From NCBI RefSeq assembly GCF_013044505.1, contig NZ_JABERD010000022.1:1-64000 (forward strand): 64,000 bases of DNA. Reading direction: 5' to 3'. Below, piece by piece: positions 43,488 to 51,711 of the stretch. Position 1 is the stretch's first letter, and each line of letters opens with the position of its first letter. The stretch is from Streptomyces sp. S3(2020) (GTDB taxonomy: Bacteria; Actinomycetota; Actinomycetes; Streptomycetales; Streptomycetaceae). The translations under genes and the position numbers were made by a program. Below the pieces are notes generated by a model. It had not been told where the DNA came from. It made no database searches and worked only from the letters and a program-made list of their open reading frames with translations.

Positions 43488-43614
43488 GTGCGGTCCTTGT
43501 CTTTCGGTGTCCGGACAGGGCGGGGCGGTGCCCCGGCCCGCGTCGGAACAGAGCGGGGAAAGAGCTCAAGGGGAGAGGAGGGGACGGGGTGATGGGGACG
43601 GGGACGGGTCGTGC

Positions 43615-45096
43615 TCAGAGCGCCGTCGGCCAGTCCAGGGCGATGTACTGCGTCTCCAGGAAGGCCTCGATGCCTTCGCGACCGCCCTCCCGGCCGAGGC
43701 CGGACTGCTTGACGCCGCCGAACGGCGCGGCCGGGTCGGACAGCAGGCCGCGGTTGAGGCCGACCATGCCCGCCTCCAGCCGTTCGGCGATGCGCAGGGC
43801 ACGGGCCACGTCGCGGGAGTAGACGTACGAGGCGAGGCCGTGGCTGGTCGCGTTGGCGCGGGTCAGCATCTCGTCCTCGTCGGTGAAGGTGGTCAGCGGC
43901 GCCACCGGGCCGAAGACCTCCTCGTGCAGGATGCGGGCGTCGTCGGGTACGCCGGTGAGGACGGTCGCGGGGTGGTAGTACCCCGGTCCGTCGGGCACCG
44001 TGCCGCGAGCCGCGATGCTCGCACCGCGTGCCACGGCGTCGTCGACGAGGGAGCGGATCTTGTCGACGGCGGCCCGGTTGATCATCGGCCCGAGGGTGAC
44101 GCCCTCCTCCAGGCCCGGGCCGGTACGTACGGCGGCCATCGCGGCGCCCAGTTTCGCGGTGAACTCCGCGGCGACGGAGGTGTGGACGTAGAAGCGGTTG
44201 GCGGCGATGCACACCTCGCCGCCGCCGCGCATCTTGGCGTCCATCGCGCCGTGCACGGCGGCGTCGACGTCGGCGTCCTCGCACACGACGAAGGGGGCGT
44301 TGCCGCCGAGTTCCATGGTCACGTTGACGACGTTGGCGGCGGCCTGGGCGAGCAGGATCCTGCCGGTGGCGGTGGAGCCGGTGAAGGAGAACTTGCGGAC
44401 CCGCTCGTCGCCGAGCCAGACGCCGACGACCTCCGGGGCGCGGTCGGTCGGCAGGACGTTCAGCAGTCCGTCCGGCAGGCCCGCCCTGGTGAGCAGCGCG
44501 GCGACCGCGAGGGCGGTGAGCGGGGTTTCCGGCGCGGGCTTGAGAAGGACGGGGCACCCGGCGGCGAGTGCCGGCGCGATCTTCCGCGCGGCCATGGCGG
44601 CCGGGAAGTTCCACGGCGTGACGAAGGCGGTGACGCCGACCGGGTGCTTGCGTACGACATGGCGATAGCCGCCGGCCGGGGCGTCGCCGAAGGAGGAGCC
44701 GACGCGTACGGCCTCCTCGGCGAACCAGCGGAAGAACTCGGCGGCGTAGCCGACCTCGGCCGCCGCGTCCCGGTAGGCCTTGCCGTTCTCCAGGACGATG
44801 AGGCGGGCAAGGGTGTCGGTGTGCTCCCGCATCAGGGTGAAGGCGCCGTGCAGGATCTCCGAGCGGCGCCGGGTCGGCGTCGCACGCCACTCCTCGGCCG
44901 CCGCCCGGGCGGCCTCGATCGCGGCGAGCGCGTCGCGCGGGCCGGCCGCGGACACCTCGCGGACCAGTTCGCCGGTGGCCGGGTCGTGCACCGGGTACGT
45001 CCGGCGGTCCGTGGCCGCCTGCCAGCGGCCACCCACGAACACATCACCGTCGGCGAGCGGGGCCTTGGCGAGCGTGTCGATGCCGACGAAGGTCAT
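43615..45096 (-). CDS. NAD(P)-dependent aldehyde dehydrogenase (SSADH-like)
   Basis: A 493-aa aldehyde dehydrogenase close to the succinate-semialdehyde/glycolaldehyde branch. It has TPWNFPAAM, the KPAPETPLTA segment, FTGSTATG, the Glu in MELGGNAP and the catalytic Cys in GGGEVCIAANRF. In SSADHs the Cys block is usually GQVCVCANR-like, so the substrate may differ. It has its own promoter at 45146-45174 with an IclR-type repeat upstream, and is followed by the MFS gene. It is likely to oxidise a semialdehyde such as 2-oxoglutarate, glycol- or lactaldehyde. Confidence 0.88.
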   Translation of the reverse strand: MTFVGIDTLAKAPLADGDVFVGGRWQAATDRRTYPVHDPATGELVREVSAAGPRDALAAIEAARAAAEEWRATPTRRRSEILHGAFTLMREHTDTLARLIVLENGKAYRDAAAEVGYAAEFFRWFAEEAVRVGSSFGDAPAGGYRHVVRKHPVGVTAFVTPWNFPAAMAARKIAPALAAGCPVLLKPAPETPLTALAVAALLTRAGLPDGLLNVLPTDRAPEVVGVWLGDERVRKFSFTGSTATGRILLAQAAANVVNVTMELGGNAPFVVCEDADVDAAVHGAMDAKMRGGGEVCIAANRFYVHTSVAAEFTAKLGAAMAAVRTGPGLEEGVTLGPMINRAAVDKIRSLVDDAVARGASIAARGTVPDGPGYYHPATVLTGVPDDARILHEEVFGPVAPLTTFTDEDEMLTRANATSHGLASYVYSRDVARALRIAERLEAGMVGLNRGLLSDPAAPFGGVKQSGLGREGGREGIEAFLETQYIALDWPTAL

Positions 45097-45145
45097 GGGC
45101 TGCTCTTTTCTCCGTTCCGGACGGGGACTCGTCCGATGCGCGGTG

Positions 45146-45174
45146 AATTTACGAGCGGCTCACACCGTCGACAA
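45146..45174 (-). promoter_or_regulatory. Promoter of aldehyde dehydrogenase-MFS unit
   Basis: Read leftward, -35 TTGTCG (45174-45169) and -10 TAAATT (45151-45146) are 17 bp apart, with the expected start near 45139. The IclR-type inverted repeat ends 26 bp upstream of the -35. Confidence 0.6.
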
Positions 45175-45200
45175 GAGCACTCCGGCGGATCGCAATGGTG

Positions 45201-45217
45201 GTTGCTGTCAGGGCAAC
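45201..45217. promoter_or_regulatory. IclR-type operator A
   Basis: GTTGC-N7-GCAAC, a perfect 5-bp-arm inverted repeat, is centred about 70 bp upstream of the predicted leftward start. It matches operator B (46109-46125) in both arms except one base and in spacing. Confidence 0.65.
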
Positions 45218-45258
45218 TCGGCGATCATGCGCGGAGGTGTCGGCGACTGCCCCGGTCG

Positions 45259-46065
45259 TCAGGTGAGGCGTGTTCTGGGCCAGGCCGTGCGCCGTGGCTC
45301 CCAGCCGAGGAGCGCCGAGACCCGTGCCGCGGCGACGGCTGTGGTGCGGCCCGCCCGGTCGAGGCGCTCGCCGAGCCGCTCCTTCGGCGCCGAGATGTTG
45401 ATCGCGGCGACCACCCGGCCGCGGAAGTCGCGGATCGGCGCCGACACACCGACCAGGTCGGGTTCGAACTCCTCGGTCACGCGCGCGTAGCCGGCCTTCC
45501 CTGCCGTCTGGATCAGCGCCCAGAGTTCGGGGACCGGCATCTCGCCGGTGGTGCCGAAGCGGACGTACAGCTCGTCGGGTGTGGCGTCGGACAGCAGTAC
45601 CCGGCCGGCCGAGGTCTGCCAGGCGGGCACGCCTCGTCCCTCCCAGCCGTGCACACGGAAGGAGTGTCCGGACACCGACAGCAGCGTCAGTACCTCACGG
45701 TCGCTGAGCACGCACAGGTGGCTGGTCTCCTCCAGTTCCGCCGACAGGGCGTGCATGACCGGCTCGGCCATGCGCACGAGGCGGTTCTCCGAGGTGCGGG
45801 CCACCAGGGAGAAGAGGCGCCAGCCCAGCCGGTACTCCAGCGTGTCCGGATCGCGTTCGACGATGCCCTCGGCGGCCAGGGCCTTCAGCGCCCGCGAGAT
45901 CTGGGTCTTCTCCCGTCCGACGAGCTGCGCGAGGCGTACGACGCCCAGTCCGCCGGCGTTCTGCGCCTCGTCCGAGGCGAGGGCCTCCAGCAGATCGATG
46001 TCACGCCGCAGACCGTGGCCGCGCGGAGCGGCGGAAGGGTTGGGGGTGTCCGTCACAGGCGTCAT
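45259..46065 (-). CDS. IclR-family transcriptional regulator
   Basis: The 268-aa regulator has an N-terminal winged helix (~15-80) with LVGREKTQISRALKALAAEG and a C-terminal IclR effector domain with GVPAWQTSAGRVLLSD, GTTGEMPV and GVSAPIRDFRGRVVAAINISAP. IclR proteins act as repressors or activators of sugar-acid and aromatic pathways. It lies centrally between the leftward aldehyde dehydrogenase-MFS unit and the rightward Fae operon, with similar inverted repeats on both sides, so it probably controls both units and itself. Confidence 0.9.
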   Translation of the reverse strand: MTPVTDTPNPSAAPRGHGLRRDIDLLEALASDEAQNAGGLGVVRLAQLVGREKTQISRALKALAAEGIVERDPDTLEYRLGWRLFSLVARTSENRLVRMAEPVMHALSAELEETSHLCVLSDREVLTLLSVSGHSFRVHGWEGRGVPAWQTSAGRVLLSDATPDELYVRFGTTGEMPVPELWALIQTAGKAGYARVTEEFEPDLVGVSAPIRDFRGRVVAAINISAPKERLGERLDRAGRTTAVAAARVSALLGWEPRRTAWPRTRLT

Positions 46066-46108
46066 CCTAGGCCCGTCCCCAACGAAGGAACCCCAGGTCA
46101 GCGTGGGA

Positions 46109-46125
46109 GTTGTCAGCAGAGCAAC
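46109..46125. promoter_or_regulatory. IclR-type operator B
   Basis: GTTGT-N7-GCAAC is the counterpart of operator A, with a single arm mismatch. It lies 44 bp before the iclR start and 25 bp upstream of the Fae-operon -35, so it could serve both activation of the operon and autoregulation. Confidence 0.65.
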
Positions 46126-46150
46126 CGACGTTTCGATTCACGTCATCGCC

Positions 46151-46179
46151 TTGCGACGGCGTGGCGACAGACCTAGATT
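46151..46179 (+). promoter_or_regulatory. Promoter of the Fae-enolase operon
   Basis: -35 TTGCGA (46151-46156) and -10 TAGATT (46174-46179) have a 17-bp spacer, giving a start near 46186, 83 bp before the Fae ATG. Confidence 0.6.
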
Positions 46180-46268
46180 CGCCGCATCGGGCCGGATGAA
46201 CTGCGCCGAATGCGAGGTTCGTCCCGCTCTCTCGATGGATCCCCGCTTCCAGAGGTTCAGGAGCTCCG

Positions 46269-46808
46269 ATGCCCTCCCGTTTTGCCCCGGCCGCTCTGAT
46301 CGGCGAGTCCTTCGTCGGTGACGGCGCCAATGCCGCGCACACCAACATCGTGATCGGCCGCAAGGGCGGCCCGGTCGAAACGGCGTGGACGACGGCGCTG
46401 GCCACGCCGAGCACCGGGCACGTCCCGTTCATGACGGTCGTCCGGCCGTCGCTCCCGGTCAAACCGCTGACCCTGTTCGTCAACAAGGCCGCCGCCGAGG
46501 GCGAGTTGCACCAGCGGGCGACCTGGGGGTCGGCGCAGGCGGGCCTGGCCCAGGGGATCGTGGACGCGGTCGACGAGGGCCTGATCCCGGCCGCGGAGGC
46601 CGACGACCTGCTCATCGTCGCGGCGGTGTGGGTGAACCCCGAGGTCGACGACCTGGACCTCTCCTTCCGCAACCAGCGCGCCGCCGCGTACGGCGCGGTG
46701 CGGGCCGCGGTCGGCGGGACCCCGACCATCGACGACGTGTTGGCCGCCGCGAAGGAAGGCCCGGCCAATCCGTTCTACACACCGAGTGCGGAGGCGGTCG
46801 CCCGATGA
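46269..46808 (+). CDS. fae: Formaldehyde-activating enzyme (Fae) homologue
   Basis: The 179-aa protein aligns over its whole length with Fae, the small enzyme that condenses formaldehyde with tetrahydromethanopterin in methylotrophs and methanogens. It has IGESFVGDGANAAHTNIVIG with the conserved catalytic His, GPVETAW, LPVKPLTLFVNKA, GSAQAGLAQGI and EGLIPAAEADDLLIV. Streptomycetes are not known to make tetrahydromethanopterin, so the natural partner may be another aldehyde or cofactor. The stop overlaps the enolase-superfamily start by 4 nt, tying it to sugar-acid dehydration rather than C1 metabolism. It is the first gene of the IclR-linked rightward operon. Confidence 0.85.
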   Translation: MPSRFAPAALIGESFVGDGANAAHTNIVIGRKGGPVETAWTTALATPSTGHVPFMTVVRPSLPVKPLTLFVNKAAAEGELHQRATWGSAQAGLAQGIVDAVDEGLIPAAEADDLLIVAAVWVNPEVDDLDLSFRNQRAAAYGAVRAAVGGTPTIDDVLAAAKEGPANPFYTPSAEAVAR

Positions 46809-47917
46809 AGATCACCGACATCACGCTGGACCGCCTGCGGCTGGAGCTGGACCCGCCCTTCCACGCGGCCTGGGACCCCGAGCCGCGGCGCCACTTCGAC
46901 GCCACCATCGTCCGCGTCCACACCGACGAGGGCATCACCGGCATCGGCTCCGGCGACCTGATGGACGGCTTCGAGACGTACAAGCACCTGTTCGTCGGCG
47001 AGGACCCGCTGGACATCACCCGGCACGTCAGGGCGATCGAGACGGCGAACTTCCACGGCGCCCACTACTGGCCGCTGGAAGCGGCGCTGTGGGACATCGT
47101 CGGCAAGGTGCACGGCCGGCCCGTGTCCGAGCTGTTCGGCAACACGGCGAAGAAGCTGCCCGCGTACGCGTCCTCCGGCGAACTCAAGTCTCCGCGGGAG
47201 CGGGTCGAGACGGCACTCATGGTGCGCGAGGCGGGCTTTCGCGCGTTGAAGATCCGGATCGACCGGGGCCACGTCGACGAGGGCATCGCCGCCGTGCGCG
47301 CCGTGCGCGAGGAACTGGGCGACGACTTCGAGATCATGGTGGACCTGAACCAGTCCTGGCGGATGGCCGGTGACACGGCGAACGCCTCCGACCTGGCCAG
47401 GACCCGCAAGATCATCGCGCGCCTCGCCGAACTCGACGTGTTCTGGGTCGAGGAGCCGCTGCCCTACGCGGACCTGTACGGATTCAAGCGGCTGCGCGCC
47501 GAGAACCCCGGCGTCCGCATCGCCGCGGGCGAGATGCACCACTCCCCCACCGAACTCCTGCGCTACCTCGAAGAGGACGCCCTCGACATCTACCAGATGG
47601 ACGTGGTCCTCGCGGTCGGTATGCAGCGCGCCCGCACGCTGGCCGAACTCGCCCACCTCAAGCACCGTCAGTTCACCCCGCACAGCTGGACCAACGGCAT
47701 CGGGGTGCTCGCCAACCTGCACGTGTCCGCGGGCGTCGGCGGCGGCCCCTACTTCGAGTTCCCCTACGACCCGCCCGGATGGACCCCCGAACGCCGCGAC
47801 TTCATGCTCGCCGAGCCGATCCGCGTCAACCCGGAGGGCGAGCTGGAGGTGCCGGACAAGCCCGGACTCGGGATCGAGCTGGACGAGGACGCGATCGACC
47901 GCTGGAGGATCAAGTGA
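46805..47917 (+). CDS. Mandelate racemase/enolase-superfamily acid-sugar dehydratase
   Basis: A 370-aa enolase-superfamily enzyme of the mandelate racemase subgroup. The catalytic Lys is in the KxR motif ALKIRIDRG. Metal ligands are D in IMVDLNQSW, E in WVEEPLPY and E in IAAGEMHH. The His-Asp dyad is D in IYQMDVVLAVG and H in FTPHSWTNGIG. Members dehydrate aldonates or aldarates to 2-oxo-3-deoxy acids, or racemise. Its substrate is not identifiable. It is flanked by Fae and an aldehyde dehydrogenase through 4-nt overlaps on both sides, so the three proteins are translated together. Confidence 0.9.
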   Translation: MKITDITLDRLRLELDPPFHAAWDPEPRRHFDATIVRVHTDEGITGIGSGDLMDGFETYKHLFVGEDPLDITRHVRAIETANFHGAHYWPLEAALWDIVGKVHGRPVSELFGNTAKKLPAYASSGELKSPRERVETALMVREAGFRALKIRIDRGHVDEGIAAVRAVREELGDDFEIMVDLNQSWRMAGDTANASDLARTRKIIARLAELDVFWVEEPLPYADLYGFKRLRAENPGVRIAAGEMHHSPTELLRYLEEDALDIYQMDVVLAVGMQRARTLAELAHLKHRQFTPHSWTNGIGVLANLHVSAGVGGGPYFEFPYDPPGWTPERRDFMLAEPIRVNPEGELEVPDKPGLGIELDEDAIDRWRIK

Positions 47918-49434
47918 CCTACTCCATTGACGAGTTGCTGCACCGGTCCCACGACGAGTGGCTGGCCGCCGCGGGCAAACTCACCTTCGAGACCCGGCTG
48001 TTCCTCGACGGGTCCTTCACCGACGCCACCTCGGGCGACACCTTCCCGACCGTCTCCCCGCGCGACGGCGCCGTACTCGCCGACGTACAGGCCGCGAGCG
48101 CCGAGGACGTCGACCGGGCGGTACGTTCCGCGCGCACCGCCTTCGAGGACGGGCGCTGGCGTGACCTCGCCCCCAGGGAACGCAAGCGCGTCCTGCTGCG
48201 CTGGGCCGACCTCATCCTCGCGAACGCCGAGGAACTGGCCCTCCTGGACACCCTGGAGATGGGCAAGCCCATCACCGAATCGGTGCGCGTCGACGTGGCC
48301 AAGACCGCCGAGACCATCGCCTGGTACGCCGAGGCCATCGACAAGACCTACGGCGAGGTCGCCCCCACACCGGGCGACGCCCTCGCCCTGATCACCCGGG
48401 AGCCGCTGGGTGTCGTCGCCGCGGTCGTGCCCTGGAACTACGCGCTGCTGATCGCCAGTTGGAAGCTGGGACCCGCCCTGGCCACCGGCAACAGCGTGGT
48501 GCTCAAGCCCGCCGAGCAGACCTCGCTGGCCACCCTGCGCCTGGCCGCGCTCGCCACCGAGGCCGGACTGCCCGACGGTGTGCTCAACGTCGTACCCGGG
48601 CGTGGCGAGGTCGCGGGGCAGGCCCTGGGCCGTCATTCCGAGGTCGACAAGATCGCCTTCACGGGCTCGGCGGAGGTCGCCCGGCTTTTCCAGGTGTACG
48701 CGGGCGAGTCCAACGGCAAGCAGGTCGCCGTCGAGGCGGGCGGCAAGTCGCCCCAACTGGTGCTGGCCGACGCCGACATCGAGGCCGCCGCGTCCGCCGT
48801 GGCCTGGGGCGTCTTCTACAACGCGGGCCAGACCTGCAACGCCGGTTCACGCGTCGTCGTCCACGCGTCGGTCAAGGACCGACTCCTGGACACGGTACGC
48901 CGGATCACCGCCGACACCTTCCGTGTCGGCGATCCGCTCGACCCGGCCACGGTGCTGGGTCCCGTCGTCGACAGGCGGCAACTCGGCAGGATCCTCGGCT
49001 ACATCGAGCGGGGCAAGGACGACGGCGCGACGGTGCTGTTCGGCGGCGGCCGCGCTCTCGCCGGGTCCGGCGGCAGTTTCGTGGAGCCGACAGTGCTCGA
49101 CGGCGTGCGGAACACGTCCGTCGTCGGCCAGGAGGAGATCTTCGGACCGGTCCTCGCCGTGATCTCGTACGACGGGGACGTCGACGAGGGCGTACGCCTC
49201 GCCAACGAGAGCGAATTCGGCCTCGTCGCCTCGGTGTGGACACAGGACGTGTCGGTCGCCCACCGCACCGCACGCCGACTGCGGGCCGGCACGGTCTGGA
49301 TCAACACCTTCGACGCCAGTGACGTCATCACCCCCTTCGGCGGCTTCAAGGCCACCGGCGCCGGACGCGACAAGTCGCTGCACGCGCTCGACGCCTACAC
49401 GGCGCTCAAGACCACCTGGATCAACCTGGCCTGA
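47914..49434 (+). CDS. NAD(P)-dependent aldehyde dehydrogenase
   Basis: A 506-aa aldehyde dehydrogenase with VPWNYALLIASWK, KPAEQTSLATLRLA, FTGSAEVAR, the Glu in EAGGKSPQ and the catalytic Cys in NAGQTCNAGSR. It is closest in pattern to the gamma-glutamyl-aminobutyraldehyde/betaine-type branch. The GTG start overlaps the enolase-superfamily stop by 4 nt; the longer in-frame ORF from 47779 lies inside that gene. It probably oxidises the semialdehyde formed after sugar-acid dehydration or cleavage. This is the second aldehyde dehydrogenase of the locus and its sequence is clearly unlike the first. Confidence 0.9.
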   Translation: MTYSIDELLHRSHDEWLAAAGKLTFETRLFLDGSFTDATSGDTFPTVSPRDGAVLADVQAASAEDVDRAVRSARTAFEDGRWRDLAPRERKRVLLRWADLILANAEELALLDTLEMGKPITESVRVDVAKTAETIAWYAEAIDKTYGEVAPTPGDALALITREPLGVVAAVVPWNYALLIASWKLGPALATGNSVVLKPAEQTSLATLRLAALATEAGLPDGVLNVVPGRGEVAGQALGRHSEVDKIAFTGSAEVARLFQVYAGESNGKQVAVEAGGKSPQLVLADADIEAAASAVAWGVFYNAGQTCNAGSRVVVHASVKDRLLDTVRRITADTFRVGDPLDPATVLGPVVDRRQLGRILGYIERGKDDGATVLFGGGRALAGSGGSFVEPTVLDGVRNTSVVGQEEIFGPVLAVISYDGDVDEGVRLANESEFGLVASVWTQDVSVAHRTARRLRAGTVWINTFDASDVITPFGGFKATGAGRDKSLHALDAYTALKTTWINLA

Positions 49435-49488
49435 ACGGCCACCACTTCACCCCCGCCTTACTTCTACAGAGCCGTAGCGAGGACAACG

Positions 49489-50427
49489 ATGAGGATCGGA
49501 TTCATCGGCCTGGGCAACATGGGACGCCACATGGCCCGCCACCTGATCCACGCGGGACACCTGGTCACCGTGTACGACACCCGCCCCGAGGCCGCCGCCG
49601 AGCACCTGGCGCTCGGCGCCCGCTGGGCCGACACCCCCGCGCAGTGCGCCACCGACGCCGAACTGCTGATCACGATGCTGCCCAATCCGCGCGTCGTCGA
49701 GGACGTGCTCCTGCGCGGCGGGGCCGCCGAGGCGCTCCCCGAGGGCTCCCTGTGGATCGACATGTCCACCTCCACACCGGCCGCCGCCGACCGGATCGCC
49801 GCCGAGGTGCTGGACCGGCGCGGTGTGCGCCGGCTGGACGCACCGGTCAGCGGTATGGCACGCGGCGCCGAGGCGGGCGCGCTGCAGATATTCGTCGGCG
49901 GGGCGGCGGACGACTTCCGGATGTGTCTGCCCGTGTTCGAGGTCATGGGCGACCCCGACAAGGTGCTGCACGTCGGCCCGCTCGGCACCGGCTACACCGT
50001 GAAGCTGATGATCAACCTGCTGTGGTTCAGCCACCTCGTCGCCACCTCCGAGGTGCTCGCCATGGGTGTCAAGGCGGGCGTGGACCTCGGGGTCATGCGC
50101 GGTGCGCTGCTCGCCAGTCCGGCGGCCTCCCACTTCCTGGAGAACGACATCCTCTGCGTGCTCGCCGACGGCGACTACGACGACTCCTTCGCCATGGCCC
50201 TGGCCTGCAAGGACCTGGGGCTGGCCGTCGACCTGGGCCGTGACCTGGGCGTGTCCACGGAACTGTCCGCGCTCGTCGAGCAGATCTACCGCCGCTCCAA
50301 GGCACAACACGGCGATCTGGCGGGCGAGATGAGCCCCGTACGGCTGTACGAGGCCCTGGCCGGACGGGAGTTCCGGCTGCCGCATCCCGCCGAGGCGCCG
50401 GACGGCGCGGCCCTCACCGCCGTCTGA
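49489..50427 (+). CDS. Beta-hydroxyacid dehydrogenase (3-hydroxyisobutyrate dehydrogenase family)
   Basis: A 312-aa NAD(P) dehydrogenase with the Rossmann start MRIGFIGLGNMG, the substrate-binding APVSGMARGAEAGAL (Met in place of the second Gly of the family SGG), and the catalytic Lys in GYTVKLMINLLW. The family reduces tartronate semialdehyde or oxidises 3-hydroxyisobutyrate and similar beta-hydroxy acids. It is 54 bp after the aldehyde dehydrogenase, in the same direction and probably the same transcript. In context, tartronate-semialdehyde-like chemistry is plausible but not proven. Confidence 0.87.
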   Translation: MRIGFIGLGNMGRHMARHLIHAGHLVTVYDTRPEAAAEHLALGARWADTPAQCATDAELLITMLPNPRVVEDVLLRGGAAEALPEGSLWIDMSTSTPAAADRIAAEVLDRRGVRRLDAPVSGMARGAEAGALQIFVGGAADDFRMCLPVFEVMGDPDKVLHVGPLGTGYTVKLMINLLWFSHLVATSEVLAMGVKAGVDLGVMRGALLASPAASHFLENDILCVLADGDYDDSFAMALACKDLGLAVDLGRDLGVSTELSALVEQIYRRSKAQHGDLAGEMSPVRLYEALAGREFRLPHPAEAPDGAALTAV

Positions 50428-50486
50428 TCCGGCCGTCCCGGCCCGCCACCCCCGCACGACCCGCCGCGATCCAGGAGCCGTACACC

Positions 50487-51647
50487 ATGGGCGAGTTCAC
50501 CACCGGCCAACTGACCATCGACCCCACCTGCCGCATCGAGTTCGGACCCGGCCGCATCGCGCACCTGCCCGAGCTGATCGCGTCGCTCGGCATGAGCCGG
50601 GCCTTCCTGGTCACGGACCGCGGGCTGCGCGCGGCCGGGGTCGTCGACCAGGTACTGAAGGTCCTCGACGCCGCGGGCCTGGAGTACGGGGTGTACGACG
50701 GTGTCGGCGCCAACCCCTCCACCGGCAACGTCGACGAGGGCGCGGCCCGGGCCCGGGCCTTCGGACGCGCCGTCGTCGTCGCGCTCGGTGGTGGCTCCGT
50801 GCTCGACGCCGCCAAGGGCATCTCGCTGCTGGTCGGCAACGCGGACGCGGCGGCCGCTGACGCGGACAGTCTGTGGGAGGCCCTCGACGGTCTGCCGTTG
50901 ATCGCCGTCCCCACCACCTCGGGCACGGGTGCCGAGACCAACGGTTTCGGGGTCATCGAGGACACCGCCGCCTGCCGCAAGGTCTATCTGGGGCATCCGT
51001 CGGTCAAGCCCCGTATCGCCCTCCTGGACCCGGAGCTGACGCTCGGGCTGCCGCCCCGGATCACCGCGGCCACCGGTATCGACGCCCTGGTGCACGGCAT
51101 CGAGTCGCTGGCCTCCCGGGGCGCCAACCCGGTGTCCGTGGCCTTCGCGACCCAGGCCGTCGCCATGGTCGGCCGCTGGCTGCCCGCCGCCCACCGTGAC
51201 GGAGCCGATCTGGAGGCCAGGTCTCAGCTGATGCTCGGCGCGCATCTGGCCGGTCAGGCCCTCACCGTCTCCGGTCTCGGACTCGTCCACGGCATCGGCC
51301 ACGCGCTCACGGCCCACACCGGCACACCGCACGGCGTCGCCCTGGCCGCCGTACTGGACGAGGTCCTGGAGTTCAGTGCCCCGGCCGCGCGGGAGGCCTA
51401 CGAGCAGACGGCCCGCGCTCTCCGGCTCCCCGAACCGGCGGACGGCGACTGGACGGGAGCCGCCATCGCCGCAGTGCGGGAGATCTCCGGCGAACTCAAT
51501 GTCAAGCAGCCGCTGCGTGAACTGGGCGTGGACCGAGGGATGTTGGGCTCCATCGCGCGGGGCGCTCTCGCGGACGCCGTCACCCGCAACGCGCCGCTCC
51601 AGCCCACGGAAGCGGACGTGCTCGGGATTCTCGATTCTGCGTTCTGA
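50487..51647 (+). CDS. Iron-containing alcohol dehydrogenase
   Basis: A 386-aa group III metal-dependent dehydrogenase. The nucleotide motif is ALGGGSVLDAAKG, followed by PTTSGTGAE, and the Fe ligands are D and H in GIDALVHGIE plus the His pair in LGLVHGIGHALTAHTGTPHG. Relatives include lactaldehyde reductase, 1,3-propanediol dehydrogenase and methanol dehydrogenase. With the adjacent fucose locus, a lactaldehyde reductase role is a possibility; it may equally belong with the Fae/aldehyde genes. AGGAG precedes the ATG. A strong bidirectional terminator follows. Confidence 0.9.
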   Translation: MGEFTTGQLTIDPTCRIEFGPGRIAHLPELIASLGMSRAFLVTDRGLRAAGVVDQVLKVLDAAGLEYGVYDGVGANPSTGNVDEGAARARAFGRAVVVALGGGSVLDAAKGISLLVGNADAAAADADSLWEALDGLPLIAVPTTSGTGAETNGFGVIEDTAACRKVYLGHPSVKPRIALLDPELTLGLPPRITAATGIDALVHGIESLASRGANPVSVAFATQAVAMVGRWLPAAHRDGADLEARSQLMLGAHLAGQALTVSGLGLVHGIGHALTAHTGTPHGVALAAVLDEVLEFSAPAAREAYEQTARALRLPEPADGDWTGAAIAAVREISGELNVKQPLRELGVDRGMLGSIARGALADAVTRNAPLQPTEADVLGILDSAF

Positions 51648-51661
51648 CGGTGTCGACCGGA

Positions 51662-51701
51662 CGGTGCCCCGGATGCCACGTTCGGCGCATCCGGGGCACC
51701 G
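51662..51701. terminator. Bidirectional terminator, 15-bp perfect stem
   Basis: The arms 51662-51676 and 51687-51701 are exact reverse complements around a 10-nt loop. The hairpin separates the Fe-alcohol dehydrogenase from the convergent fucosidase gene and marks the border between the IclR locus and the fucose locus. Confidence 0.85.
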
Positions 51702-51711
51702 CCCAGGGCGG

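Noticed and set aside
11365-46138. Shared word TCGATTCACGTCA near 11366 and 46133
   Set aside because: A 13-nt match within 64 kb of GC-biased sequence is expected by chance, and the surrounding bases do not align.
43381-46176. 931-codon rightward open frame
   Set aside because: Antisense shadow of the aldehyde dehydrogenase and IclR genes, and it lacks any recognisable motif.
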